From Pelagibacterales bacterium SAG-MED10 (GTDB lineage Bacteria > Pseudomonadota > Alphaproteobacteria > Pelagibacterales > Pelagibacteraceae), in NCBI GenBank assembly GCA_014654235.1, contig JACWDH010000002.1, forward strand, positions 1 through 52,805: a DNA stretch of 52,805 nt, written 5' to 3'. Shown in pieces: positions 39,320-48,123 of the stretch. Position numbers and translations under genes: made by a program. Numbering within the stretch: the stretch's first letter is position 1; every line of letters starts with the position of its first letter. The notes under the pieces were generated by a model. That model was not told the origin of the DNA. It ran no database searches and saw only the letters and a program-made list of their open reading frames with translations.

Positions 39320-42317
39320 TTATCCTCTTATTTTCCTCATCATAAAAAATTGTATTTGAAATTGTGACACCAATATTTTTATTTTCCATAGGAATAAAAA
39401 GTTTTTTACCCATCATATTTTTTCCATCTTTAACTACTGCTAGTGCAATTGATTTATTAAGATTTGGGCTGAAGTAACTTGATGTTACATGACCAAGCAT
39501 TTCAATTGGTTTTTGATTTAGTTCAGAAACTATTTGTGCACCTTCCTCTAAAACAATATTTGGATCCTCAGTCAACAAACCTACTAATTGTTTTCTATTT
39601 TCTTTCATTGTATCTGATCTATAAAGTGATCTTTTTCCTATGAAGTCGTATTTTTTCTTGCTTACAATCCAGTCCATTTGAAGATCAATAGGGGTCATGG
39701 TTCCATCAGTATCTTGACCTACAATTATAAAACCTTTTTCTGCTCTTAATAAATGCATTGTTTCTGTTCCATAGGGAGTGATATCAAATTCTTTTCCAGC
39801 CTCTATACACTTTTCCCATACAGCTTCACCAAAACTTGCTGGAGCATTAATTTCGTAGCTTTGTTCACCTGTAAAACTTATTCTCATTATTCTACATTTA
39901 ATTTTATCTATAATTACTTCTTTAAATGACATGTGCGGAAAATTTTCATCTGATAAATCTAACTCAGGAATAATTTTATTTAATATCTTTTTACTATTTG
40001 GTCCACATAAACTAGCTGTTGCAAAATGATCTGTAACAGATGTTAAATATACATCTAACTCTGGCCATTCGGTTTGAAGATAATCTTCAAGTTTACTCAA
40101 AACATTCGCAGCCCCACCTGTTGTAGTTGTCATAATATAATGATTTTCACCTAATCTTGTGGTAACGCCATCATCGAAAACCATACCATCCTCATTAAGC
40201 ATCAATCCATATCTACATTTACCAATAGCAAGTTTTGACCATGCGTTTGTATAAACTCTATTTAAGAATTCAGATGCATCACTTCCTTGGATATCAATTT
40301 TACCTAAGGTAGAGGCATCTAATATTCCAGCACTTTTCCTTGCAGCTTTACTCTCTCTTTGCACAGCCTGATGCATAGTTTCATTATCGATTGGATAATA
40401 CCAAGCCCTTTTCCATTGACCTACATTTTCGAATTCTGCTTTATTTTTAATATGCCAATCATTCATAGGGGTTCTTCTAAATGTATCAAAAAATTCTCCT
40501 ACGTTTCTTCCAACAATGGTTCCAAATGTTAAAGGAGTGTAGGGGGGTCTAAAAGTTGTTGTACCTAGTTCACCCATTTTTACACCAGCTGTATCGGCAA
40601 TTATTCCTAAAGCATGCATGTTGCCAAGTTTACCTTGGTCGGTACCCATTCCTGTTGTTGTATATCTTTTAACGTGTTCGATTGATCTAAAACCCTCTCT
40701 TAATGCTAATTTTATGTCTTTTGCGGTTGCATCGTTTTGATAATCAACAAACGGTTTAGTTTTTCCAGTAGGCTTATCAGATGGTAAAAGCCATATATTT
40801 CGTTTTGAAGTCTCTTTATCATTTTCTAAACTAATATCTTCAAAATCAGTTTGACTTATATTTAGAAAATTTTTTAATTTATTACTCAAATTTTTAATTA
40901 TTTCATCTAGCTCAAAATCACCACCGCAAGACCCAACACATATTTGTTCTGAGTTATCAGCCTTAGGGACAAAAATATTTCGATCTTCATCAAAAGTTAG
41001 TTTGTTACCAGATTGTGTGTATAGATGCACTGCAGGCGTCCAACCACCTGCAATACCTAAGCAATCACAGGAAATAGAAGTTTTACTACCGATAACTGAC
41101 ATACCATCATTTGAAAGTTTCATTATTGATATATCACTCAATCTTTTGTAACCACTAGTATCAACTATTGTATGGGACCAATATATTTTTATGCCTGCTT
41201 CATTAATTTTTTTAATTATTTTTGCATTAGAATTTTCCCTGATATCAATAATAGCATCAACTTTAATTCCTTTGTTGTGCAAAGATAGAGCACTTTCATA
41301 AGCGCTATCATTGTTTGTAAAAAAAATATTTTTTTTCCCACAAGCAACACCATAAAAATCAATATATTTCTTCACAGCTGAGGAAAGCATAATTCCAGGT
41401 CTATCATTGTTGTTAAATACCAATGGTCTTTCTAGTGCACCAGTTGCTAAGATAACTTTTTTAGCTCTAATTTTAAGAAGTCTTTGTCTAATTTTATTTT
41501 TTTTATCTTTTTTTTCCAAATGATCAGTTAAATTTTCTCTTGCAAGAAGATAATTATATTGGTGATATGCAGCAACGCTAGTTCTAGTTTTAATTTCAAG
41601 ATTTTTAATATTTTTTACTTCACTAATTTCTTTCTTTAACCATTCAGATGAAAATGTATTGTTAATTTTTTTATTTTCATTTGTTTCAAAAATTGTTGAT
41701 CCACCAAGTTCATTTTTTTCATCTATAAGTAACGTTTTGTAATTATTTTTAGCTGCATTCTTTGCTGCTAATATTCCAGATATCCCAGCTCCTACTACTA
41801 ATACATCACAATGAATATTTCTATGGTCATATATATCGGGATCTCTTTTAGTTGGTGATTTACCTAATCCAGCAGAATGTCTAATGAAGAATTCATATTT
41901 CTCCCAAAAACTTTTAGGCCACATAAATGTTTTATAATAAAAGCCAGCAGGCAAGAAGGGAGCTAGAAAGTTATTTATTCCACCAATATCAAAATTAACA
42001 CTTGGCCAACAATTTTGGCTGGTTGCCTCTAAACCCTCGTAAATTTCTATTTCTGTTGCTCTTGCGTTTGGTTCTGTAATATTTGAATTAGGATTTACTT
42101 GAACAATTGCATTCGGTTCCTCTGAACCTGATGTCATAATTCCTCGTGGTCGATGATATTTAAAACTTCTACCAATTAAATGAACATTACTTGCAAGTAA
42201 AGCAGAGGCCAAGGTATCACCTTTAAAACCATAGTATGTTTTTCCATCAAACTTAAATGAAATTCTACTAGTCTCATCTATAAACTCACTTGATTTTACC
42301 CGTAGATTTTTGGTCAT
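39306..42317 (-). CDS. soxA: sarcosine oxidase alpha subunit
   Basis: The large subunit, which receives formaldehyde-level carbon onto tetrahydrofolate. It is 1003 aa from the ATG at 42317, 4 nt after the soxD stop; an ATG at 42344 inside soxD is less likely. The N-terminal ferredoxin-like domain (GDTLASALLASNVHLIGRSFKYHRPRG) is followed by an NAD-binding Rossmann motif VLVVGAGISGILAA near residue 177, and then a GcvT/aminomethyltransferase domain from about residue 600 to the end. Together the subunits oxidise sarcosine to glycine, H2O2 and 5,10-methylene-THF. Confidence 0.96.
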   Translation of the reverse strand: MTKNLRVKSSEFIDETSRISFKFDGKTYYGFKGDTLASALLASNVHLIGRSFKYHRPRGIMTSGSEEPNAIVQVNPNSNITEPNARATEIEIYEGLEATSQNCWPSVNFDIGGINNFLAPFLPAGFYYKTFMWPKSFWEKYEFFIRHSAGLGKSPTKRDPDIYDHRNIHCDVLVVGAGISGILAAKNAAKNNYKTLLIDEKNELGGSTIFETNENKKINNTFSSEWLKKEISEVKNIKNLEIKTRTSVAAYHQYNYLLARENLTDHLEKKDKKNKIRQRLLKIRAKKVILATGALERPLVFNNNDRPGIMLSSAVKKYIDFYGVACGKKNIFFTNNDSAYESALSLHNKGIKVDAIIDIRENSNAKIIKKINEAGIKIYWSHTIVDTSGYKRLSDISIMKLSNDGMSVIGSKTSISCDCLGIAGGWTPAVHLYTQSGNKLTFDEDRNIFVPKADNSEQICVGSCGGDFELDEIIKNLSNKLKNFLNISQTDFEDISLENDKETSKRNIWLLPSDKPTGKTKPFVDYQNDATAKDIKLALREGFRSIEHVKRYTTTGMGTDQGKLGNMHALGIIADTAGVKMGELGTTTFRPPYTPLTFGTIVGRNVGEFFDTFRRTPMNDWHIKNKAEFENVGQWKRAWYYPIDNETMHQAVQRESKAARKSAGILDASTLGKIDIQGSDASEFLNRVYTNAWSKLAIGKCRYGLMLNEDGMVFDDGVTTRLGENHYIMTTTTGGAANVLSKLEDYLQTEWPELDVYLTSVTDHFATASLCGPNSKKILNKIIPELDLSDENFPHMSFKEVIIDKIKCRIMRISFTGEQSYEINAPASFGEAVWEKCIEAGKEFDITPYGTETMHLLRAEKGFIIVGQDTDGTMTPIDLQMDWIVSKKKYDFIGKRSLYRSDTMKENRKQLVGLLTEDPNIVLEEGAQIVSELNQKPIEMLGHVTSSYFSPNLNKSIALAVVKDGKNMMGKKLFIPMENKNIGVTISNTIFYDEENKRINAKL

Positions 42318-42321
42318 ATTA

Positions 42322-42597
42322 TTATTGTGGAGGTGGTTTTTCACCCATTTTATAAATTGCTTTTATTTCATCATTAGATGTATCTCTTGCCATATTAAAC
42401 CATTTTCGACAACCATGGGCATGGTTCCACCTTTCAAACTGTACACCTTTAATATTTTTTCTCATAAATAAGTATTCTGCCCATTGATCATCACTTAGTT
42501 CAGTTGGTTGTTTTGGTCTTTCGATGTGTGCTTCTCCACCAGCTTTAAATTCTTGCTGATCTCTTTCTCCACAGTATGGACAATTAATTAAAAACAT
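42322..42597 (-). CDS. soxD: sarcosine oxidase delta subunit
   Basis: Zinc-binding small subunit, 91 aa. It begins [17 protein letters not shown], giving two cysteines, and has HAHGCRKWFNMARDT with His/Cys that complete a probable zinc site. It lies between soxB and soxA in the canonical order, with a one-base overlap with soxB. Confidence 0.95.
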   Translation of the reverse strand: MFLINCPYCGERDQQEFKAGGEAHIERPKQPTELSDDQWAEYLFMRKNIKGVQFERWNHAHGCRKWFNMARDTSNDEIKAIYKMGEKPPPQ

Positions 42598-43850
42598 TAA
42601 TGAGCAACTGCAGCAGCACCATGTTCATCTACAAGGTCACCACTTACAAATCTATTTAAATTAAATGCAGCATTTAGTTTATGAGGTTCGTCGTTAGCAA
42701 TAGTATGAGCAAATAAATCTCCAGAACCAGGTGTTGCTTTAAAACCTCCTGTACCCCAACCACAATTAAAGTATAATCCTTTAATAGACGTTTTGCTAAG
42801 AATAGGACTTGCATCTGGACATATATCAACGATACCACCCCATTGTCTAAGCATTCTCATACGACTAAAAATCGGATATAATTCTAAAATTGCATTTAAC
42901 GTTCCTTCCACAATTTGATGGCTACCTTTTTGAGAATAAGAGATATAATCATCTGTACCAGCACCTATAACAAGCTCACCTTTATCTGATTGACTAACAT
43001 AAGCATGAACAGCATTTGACATAACAACAGTATCGATAATTGGCTTTACAGGTTCAGAAACTAGCGCTTGTAATGGCTTGCTCTCAAGAGGTAATCTTAC
43101 TCCTGCCATATTAGCAATTACACTTGAGTGTCCTGCTGCTACTACACCAATTTTTTTTGTTTTAATAAATCCTTTTGTTGTCTCTATACCTTCAACTTCA
43201 TCACCATTTCTTTTAATTCCTTTAACTTCACAATTTTGAATAATATCAACTCCCATTTCATCCGCACCTCTTGCATAACCCCATGCAACAGCATCATGTC
43301 TTGCTGTACCTGCTCTTTTTTGTAAGGTACCCCCTAAAACTGGATATCTTATATCTTGCGAGGTATTGATAATTGGACAAAACTTCTTTACCTCTTCAGT
43401 ATTTAAATAAACTGCATCTATACCATTTAATCTATTAGCGTGAGTTCTTCTTTTTAAATCTCTCACATCTTGTAAATTATGAGCAAGATTCATTACACCT
43501 CTTTGACTAAACATAACATTGTAGTTTAGTTCTTGAGATAAACCTTCCCAGATTTTTAGTGCATGATCATATAATCCAGCGCTAGCATCCCATAAATAAT
43601 TCGATCTGATTATTGTTGTATTACGACCAGTATTTCCACCACCAATCCAACCTTTTTCTACCACCGCAATATTTTGCATGTTATGTTTTTTTGCTAAATA
43701 GTACGCAGTCGCTAAACCGTGACCACCACCACCAATGATTACAGCATCATATTCTTTTTTAGGTGCTGGATCTTTCCAAGCTCTTTGCCAATTTTCATGA
43801 TATGACAAAGCATTTTTGAACAAAGAAAATATAGAGTACTTATTTCTCAT
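42597..43850 (-). CDS. soxB: sarcosine oxidase beta subunit
   Basis: Flavin subunit carrying the sarcosine-oxidising centre, 417 aa. The FAD motif [19 protein letters not shown] is near residue 36. The [17 protein letters not shown] segment contains the His that most likely holds covalent FMN, by analogy with studied tetrameric enzymes. The C-terminal [18 protein letters not shown] is typical. It is first in the soxBDAG operon, transcribed leftward from the 66-bp gap next to tRNA-Ser. No glyA or other C1 gene is adjacent. Confidence 0.96.
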   Translation of the reverse strand: MRNKYSIFSLFKNALSYHENWQRAWKDPAPKKEYDAVIIGGGGHGLATAYYLAKKHNMQNIAVVEKGWIGGGNTGRNTTIIRSNYLWDASAGLYDHALKIWEGLSQELNYNVMFSQRGVMNLAHNLQDVRDLKRRTHANRLNGIDAVYLNTEEVKKFCPIINTSQDIRYPVLGGTLQKRAGTARHDAVAWGYARGADEMGVDIIQNCEVKGIKRNGDEVEGIETTKGFIKTKKIGVVAAGHSSVIANMAGVRLPLESKPLQALVSEPVKPIIDTVVMSNAVHAYVSQSDKGELVIGAGTDDYISYSQKGSHQIVEGTLNAILELYPIFSRMRMLRQWGGIVDICPDASPILSKTSIKGLYFNCGWGTGGFKATPGSGDLFAHTIANDEPHKLNAAFNLNRFVSGDLVDEHGAAAVAH

Positions 43851-43876
43851 AATATTGAATAATTACTTTATAAACA

Positions 43877-43904
43877 TTGAATTTTCAATACAATCGCTTA
43901 TTAC
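43877..43904 (+). promoter_or_regulatory. candidate promoter of tRNA-Ser
   Basis: TTGAAT (43877-43882) and TATTAC (43899-43904) are spaced 16 nt apart and would start transcription about 6 nt before the tRNA 5' end. A second -10-like TACAAT lies at 43889-43894 but has no good -35. Opposite-strand soxB starts at 43850, so both promoters share a 66-bp gap. Confidence 0.35.
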
Positions 43905-43916
43905 ACAATGTCATAC

Positions 43917-44008
43917 GGAAGAGTGGGTGAGAGGCTGAAACCAGTCGTTTGCTAAATGACCGTGCGAGGAAACTTGTACCGAGGGTTCGAATCCCTCCTC
44001 TTCCGCCA
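43917..44008 (+). tRNA. tRNA-Ser (anticodon GCU)
   Basis: A class II tRNA of 92 nt with encoded CCA. The acceptor GGAAGAG pairs with CTCTTCC, followed by discriminator G and CCA (44006-44008). The anticodon stem GTCGT/ATGAC encloses loop TTGCTAA, so the anticodon is GCT and reads AGC/AGU. The long variable arm GTGCGAG/CTTGTAC with a GAAA loop is serine-type, and the T arm GAGGG-TTCGAAT-CCCTC is perfect. The CCA end directly abuts the stop codon of the convergent slt gene. Confidence 0.97.
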
Positions 44009-46225
44009 CTAAAAAAGGGGACGGTCTTTAAAGAAATCTCTCATTGGAATTGGTCTTTGTTCTAATATGTACCTGTAGACATTATAATTTTCCATGACAC
44101 GCTGAACATAGTTACGCGTTTCCCTAAATTTTATTAACTCAACCCAGTCAACGTAATTAATTTGTTTCTTTTGTGGATTTTTATTAATTTTTTTCCAATA
44201 CTTAACTCGGTTTGGTCCTGCATTGTAAGCAGCAACAGCAAAAGGATATGCACCGTCATACTGCAAAATAAGTCCTGCAATATAATGAGAACCTAAATTA
44301 ATGTTATATTCAGGATCTGTTGTTAATCTTGATTTTGAATAAGGAAGTTTAGCTTGTTTAGAAACCAATTTGGCGGTGTAGGGCATTAGTTGCATTAAAC
44401 CTTTTGCACCTGCATGACTGTTAGCTTCTAAATCAAACTCACTTTCTTGTCTGATAATAGATAAAATTAAAGCACTATCTGGGATTTTTCTACCGTTAAT
44501 ATTTTTTGGTGTACTTATAATTGGGTAATTAAATTTATTATGAAATCTTTTTTGATATGATGCAATTTTAGAAACTTGTATAGCAAAGTCATATCTATTT
44601 ATATTTGTTGCAAGTTCGGCTGCCAATACCTCACTGCCTTTAGAAACATTGTCATTCGCCAGGTGCCTTAGAATAAATTTAGTATATTTATCTTTTTTCA
44701 GCTCATCTAAAAGATAAGTAATTTTAACCAGTTCTTTATTGAAAAAAATAAGTCTATATTTTTTATCAACTTCCATATCTTTATTAAGCTCAAATTTTCC
44801 ATTTGGATTGATCTTTAAAAATGCTAATTGACCATAATAAGTAGTTAAATATTTTGATGCTTCTAAATACCATTTATTGGATTGTTCTTTGTCTCCAAGT
44901 TTTTCATAAGCACTAGCAAGCCAATAAGCTCCTCTGGAAGTACTAATTGGATAGTTCACGTTATCATAAAAATTCTTAAAATGATTTTTAGCGGTTAAAG
45001 GATCATTTAAAAAACTCAAAGCTATCCAGCCACTCATCCATTCTGCAGCTGCAAAATCTGGCCCTTCACTCATACCGTGATTACTTGATATTTTATAGGC
45101 AATTTCATATTTTTTTTTATAAATTAAAGCGCGTGATATTATTTCTCTCTCTTTCCACCATTTCTCTGGCATTACTAAATAATCTTTATCATTTCTAATC
45201 TTAAGTAAAATTTCTGTTGAAGAGTCTACTCGACCTTTTTTTCTTCGCCATTTTAAACGGTCATAATTAAGACCCGCATCATTTTTTAATTTTTGAGGAA
45301 CATTTTTGATTGCTTGATCAACACCGTATCCCTTGCTTATTAGAATTTGTCTAGCTGTATATAAAAGCTCATAATCTTTCGGTAAATATCTGGTTAATCT
45401 TTTAAGATCCCAATGTTTTCCATTCCATGCAAGGTAATCTGCTCTTTTAATATAATCATTGGCATTTAGACTTTTCTTAAACTTTTTTCTAAAAAATTTT
45501 AAATCGTTTTTAGATAATTTAGCAGTGATCCATCCCTCCTTAATCAACTTTGTACCCTTAGATTTGTCACCAATTAGCAAGAAACTTTCACCTAATATCA
45601 TTTTACCAAATCCGCTAAGCGGTTCCTTTGTTCCAAACCAATTTATAATTTTCTTAGGGGAAACGTTAGCTGTAGATAATTTATGTTCAGCCAAATATCT
45701 CAATCTATCTATTCTTGGATATTCAGGGTTACTATCTATAAAAACCTTATAATCATAAAAAGAGGCTTGATTACCTGTTGTTAATAGATGTCTCCATTGG
45801 ATAAAATTATAAATTGATTTATCTTTAGCTTTTTTGGAAATACTTAAAGCTGAGGCCCATTTACTTTTTTGCATTTCAGATATCGCCTTTTTTGCTAAAC
45901 CAAAATCCTTTTTGCTATAATATTTTGATATTTTAATGTTTTTACGAGTTGTTACTCCTGCTACAGTTGGTTTTTTTTTAGGTATTTTAAAACTTAACTT
46001 TTTCTCTTTGAATTCCTTAGTAACAATTTTTTTTTCAACTTTTTTTAATTTTGAAGGTTTTTTAAGAGGTGTAATAATATTTTTTGATATTTTTTTAATT
46101 TTCTCTTCTGATGATAAAGTCGGTTTTTGAGGCGGAATAATTTGTAAGCTATCTGCATGTAGGTTAGTTATTTTAAAAGAAACAAATAAGACCATTCCAA
46201 TAATAACTAATATTTTTTTGCACAT
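44009..46225 (-). CDS. slt: soluble lytic murein transglycosylase
   Basis: Periplasmic enzyme that cleaves peptidoglycan between MurNAc and GlcNAc, leaving 1,6-anhydro ends. It is 738 aa. A signal peptide (KKILVIIGMVLFVSFKI) is followed by a Lys/Pro-rich region of about 60 residues and a long helical superhelix of TPR-like repeats. The C-terminal SLT domain has catalytic Glu604 in SIIRQESEF, with GAKGLMQLMP and AVAAYNAGPNRVKYW after it. It diverges from dapA across 43 bp. Confidence 0.94.
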   Translation of the reverse strand: MCKKILVIIGMVLFVSFKITNLHADSLQIIPPQKPTLSSEEKIKKISKNIITPLKKPSKLKKVEKKIVTKEFKEKKLSFKIPKKKPTVAGVTTRKNIKISKYYSKKDFGLAKKAISEMQKSKWASALSISKKAKDKSIYNFIQWRHLLTTGNQASFYDYKVFIDSNPEYPRIDRLRYLAEHKLSTANVSPKKIINWFGTKEPLSGFGKMILGESFLLIGDKSKGTKLIKEGWITAKLSKNDLKFFRKKFKKSLNANDYIKRADYLAWNGKHWDLKRLTRYLPKDYELLYTARQILISKGYGVDQAIKNVPQKLKNDAGLNYDRLKWRRKKGRVDSSTEILLKIRNDKDYLVMPEKWWKEREIISRALIYKKKYEIAYKISSNHGMSEGPDFAAAEWMSGWIALSFLNDPLTAKNHFKNFYDNVNYPISTSRGAYWLASAYEKLGDKEQSNKWYLEASKYLTTYYGQLAFLKINPNGKFELNKDMEVDKKYRLIFFNKELVKITYLLDELKKDKYTKFILRHLANDNVSKGSEVLAAELATNINRYDFAIQVSKIASYQKRFHNKFNYPIISTPKNINGRKIPDSALILSIIRQESEFDLEANSHAGAKGLMQLMPYTAKLVSKQAKLPYSKSRLTTDPEYNINLGSHYIAGLILQYDGAYPFAVAAYNAGPNRVKYWKKINKNPQKKQINYVDWVELIKFRETRNYVQRVMENYNVYRYILEQRPIPMRDFFKDRPLF

Positions 46226-46268
46226 AATCTTTTAGTATATGAATCTGTAAACTATGTTATAAGTATTT

Positions 46269-47150
46269 ATGTTTAAAGGATCAAATGTTGCCTTAATCAC
46301 TCCATTTAAAAATAATGGTTTAGATGAAGCTGCATATATAAAGCTCATTCATTTTCACATTGATAATGGCACGTCTGGGCTAGTTCCAGCAGGCACTACT
46401 GGAGAATCTCCAACCCTCAGTCATACTGAACATGAACGTGTAATTGATTTATGTATTAAAGAGAGTAATGGAAAAATACCGGTTATCGCTGGAACAGGAT
46501 CTAATTCTACAGAGGAGGCAATATCCTTAACCTCTCATGCTGAAAATGCAGGAGCAAATGGTGCCTTAGTTGTAACGCCCTATTATAACAAGCCTACACA
46601 AGAGGGGCTATACCAACATTACAAAGCTATTAATGATAAATGTGGGATCCCTATTATAATTTATAATATTCCAGGCAGATCAGTAATTGATATGTCGGTT
46701 GATACCATGGCAAGATTGTATGAACTAAAAAATATTGTTGGTGTAAAAGATGCTACTGGCGACTTAGATAGAGTTAATCAACAATTAAATAAAATGGGTA
46801 AAGACTTTATTCAATTAACTGGAAATGATGATAATGCGTTTGAATTTAATAAAAGAGGAGGAGTAGGCACTATTAGTGTGACAGCAAATATTGCACCAAA
46901 ACTTTGTTCAGAATTCCAAAAAAATTCAATATCTAAAAACGATGAGGATCTTGCAAAAGCAAAAGAGCTAGATAATATTTTACAACCAGTTCATACTGCA
47001 ATGTTTGTAGAAAGTAATCCTAGTCCAGTTAAATATGCAGCTAAATTGATGAATTTGTGTGATGATGAGGTCAGATTACCGTTAGTTAAAGTAACTGAAG
47101 AGACTAAAATAATTGTAAAAAAAGCCATAGAGACTGCAAAACTTATTTAA
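46269..47150 (+). CDS. dapA: 4-hydroxy-tetrahydrodipicolinate synthase
   Basis: First committed step of lysine and diaminopimelate synthesis, condensing pyruvate and aspartate semialdehyde. It is 293 aa with a TIM barrel. [15 protein letters not shown] is at residues 41-55, Tyr132 in IIYNIPGR, and the Schiff-base Lys160 in VGVKDATGD. The stop overlaps the smpB start by one base. The dapA-smpB order is common in alphaproteobacteria. Confidence 0.97.
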   Translation: MFKGSNVALITPFKNNGLDEAAYIKLIHFHIDNGTSGLVPAGTTGESPTLSHTEHERVIDLCIKESNGKIPVIAGTGSNSTEEAISLTSHAENAGANGALVVTPYYNKPTQEGLYQHYKAINDKCGIPIIIYNIPGRSVIDMSVDTMARLYELKNIVGVKDATGDLDRVNQQLNKMGKDFIQLTGNDDNAFEFNKRGGVGTISVTANIAPKLCSEFQKNSISKNDEDLAKAKELDNILQPVHTAMFVESNPSPVKYAAKLMNLCDDEVRLPLVKVTEETKIIVKKAIETAKLI

Positions 47151-47620
47151 TGAACAAAAAAACCAATCCTGGTTTAAAGATCATTTGTTTAAATAGAAAA
47201 GCAAGTTTTAATTATTTTTTTGAAGATCTTTTAGAGGCTGGGATAGTTTTAAAGGGTTCAGAGATAAAATCTATTAGAGACGGTAAAGTTAATATAGCTG
47301 ATGCATATGCTGTTGAAAAAAAAGGTGAGATAGTTCTTATTAATTCACATATCTCTCCATATAAACAAGCAAGCTATTCAAATCACAATCCAACAGATGA
47401 AAGAAAACTTTTATTAAACAAAAGAGAAATAAATAAACTTATTGGAAAAATGCAGAGAGATGGTTTTACTATTGTGCCAACAAAAATGTATTTTAAAAAA
47501 GGGAAAGCTAAAATTGAACTAGCAGTTGCCAAAGGTAAAAAACAATACGATAAAAGAGCTGCTAAAAAAAATAGAGACTGGAACCGTGAAAAATCAAGAT
47601 ATATCAGAAGATCTAGCTAA
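47150..47620 (+). CDS. smpB: SsrA-binding protein
   Basis: Partner of tmRNA in ribosome rescue, 156 aa. [40 protein letters not shown]-type features and the C-terminal [21 protein letters not shown] tail that enters the empty mRNA channel are conserved. It overlaps dapA by one base, and its last about 35 nt overlap the preferred start of folK. Confidence 0.96.
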   Translation: MNKKTNPGLKIICLNRKASFNYFFEDLLEAGIVLKGSEIKSIRDGKVNIADAYAVEKKGEIVLINSHISPYKQASYSNHNPTDERKLLLNKREINKLIGKMQRDGFTIVPTKMYFKKGKAKIELAVAKGKKQYDKRAAKKNRDWNREKSRYIRRSS

Positions 47621-48104
47621 AACAGTTTATTTAGCAGTCGGATCTAATCTTGGAGTAAGGAAAAAGAATATTGAAAAAGCTAAATTTTTTTTAAAACAAA
47701 ATAATATAAATTTTCTTTCAGTTTCAAATTATTATGAAACACCATCCTGGCCCAATCCGAAATATCCAAAATATTTAAACATATTGTTAAAAGTTAAATG
47801 CAATCATAGTCCTTTAAAATTACTTAATATATGTAAAGAAATAGAAATAAATTTAGGCAGAAAAAAATCGAAAAAAAACTCACCACGAGTATGTGATATC
47901 GACATCATTGATTACAATGGAATTAAATTAAATATCAAAAGTAAGCTTAATTTACCTCATGCTAGAATGCATAAAAGAAATTTTGTTTTAATTCCCTTAT
48001 TTGAGATTGAAAAAAAATGGAAACACCCATCTAAAAAATTAGATATTAAGACCTTAATTTCATCATTACCTATGGACGATATTACATCTATTAAACAAAT
48101 TTAA
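47586..48104 (+). CDS. folK: 2-amino-4-hydroxy-6-hydroxymethyldihydropteridine pyrophosphokinase
   Basis: Transfers pyrophosphate to hydroxymethyl-dihydropterin in folate synthesis. From the GTG at 47586 it has 172 aa; a TTG at 47526 would add 20 residues copied from the smpB tail in another frame. [19 protein letters not shown] opens the protein. [44 protein letters not shown] and [19 protein letters not shown] carry the family pattern, including the two Mg-binding Asp of DIDI. It fills the place where rpoZ often sits between smpB and rel. Confidence 0.88.
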   Translation: MKNQDISEDLAKTVYLAVGSNLGVRKKNIEKAKFFLKQNNINFLSVSNYYETPSWPNPKYPKYLNILLKVKCNHSPLKLLNICKEIEINLGRKKSKKNSPRVCDIDIIDYNGIKLNIKSKLNLPHARMHKRNFVLIPLFEIEKKWKHPSKKLDIKTLISSLPMDDITSIKQI

Positions 48105-48123
48105 TTTAATGATATAGTACAGA

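Noticed and set aside
43851-43916. Riboswitch (glycine or SAM type) upstream of soxB
   Set aside because: The gap is only 66 bp and shows no paired conserved core; it has room only for promoters.
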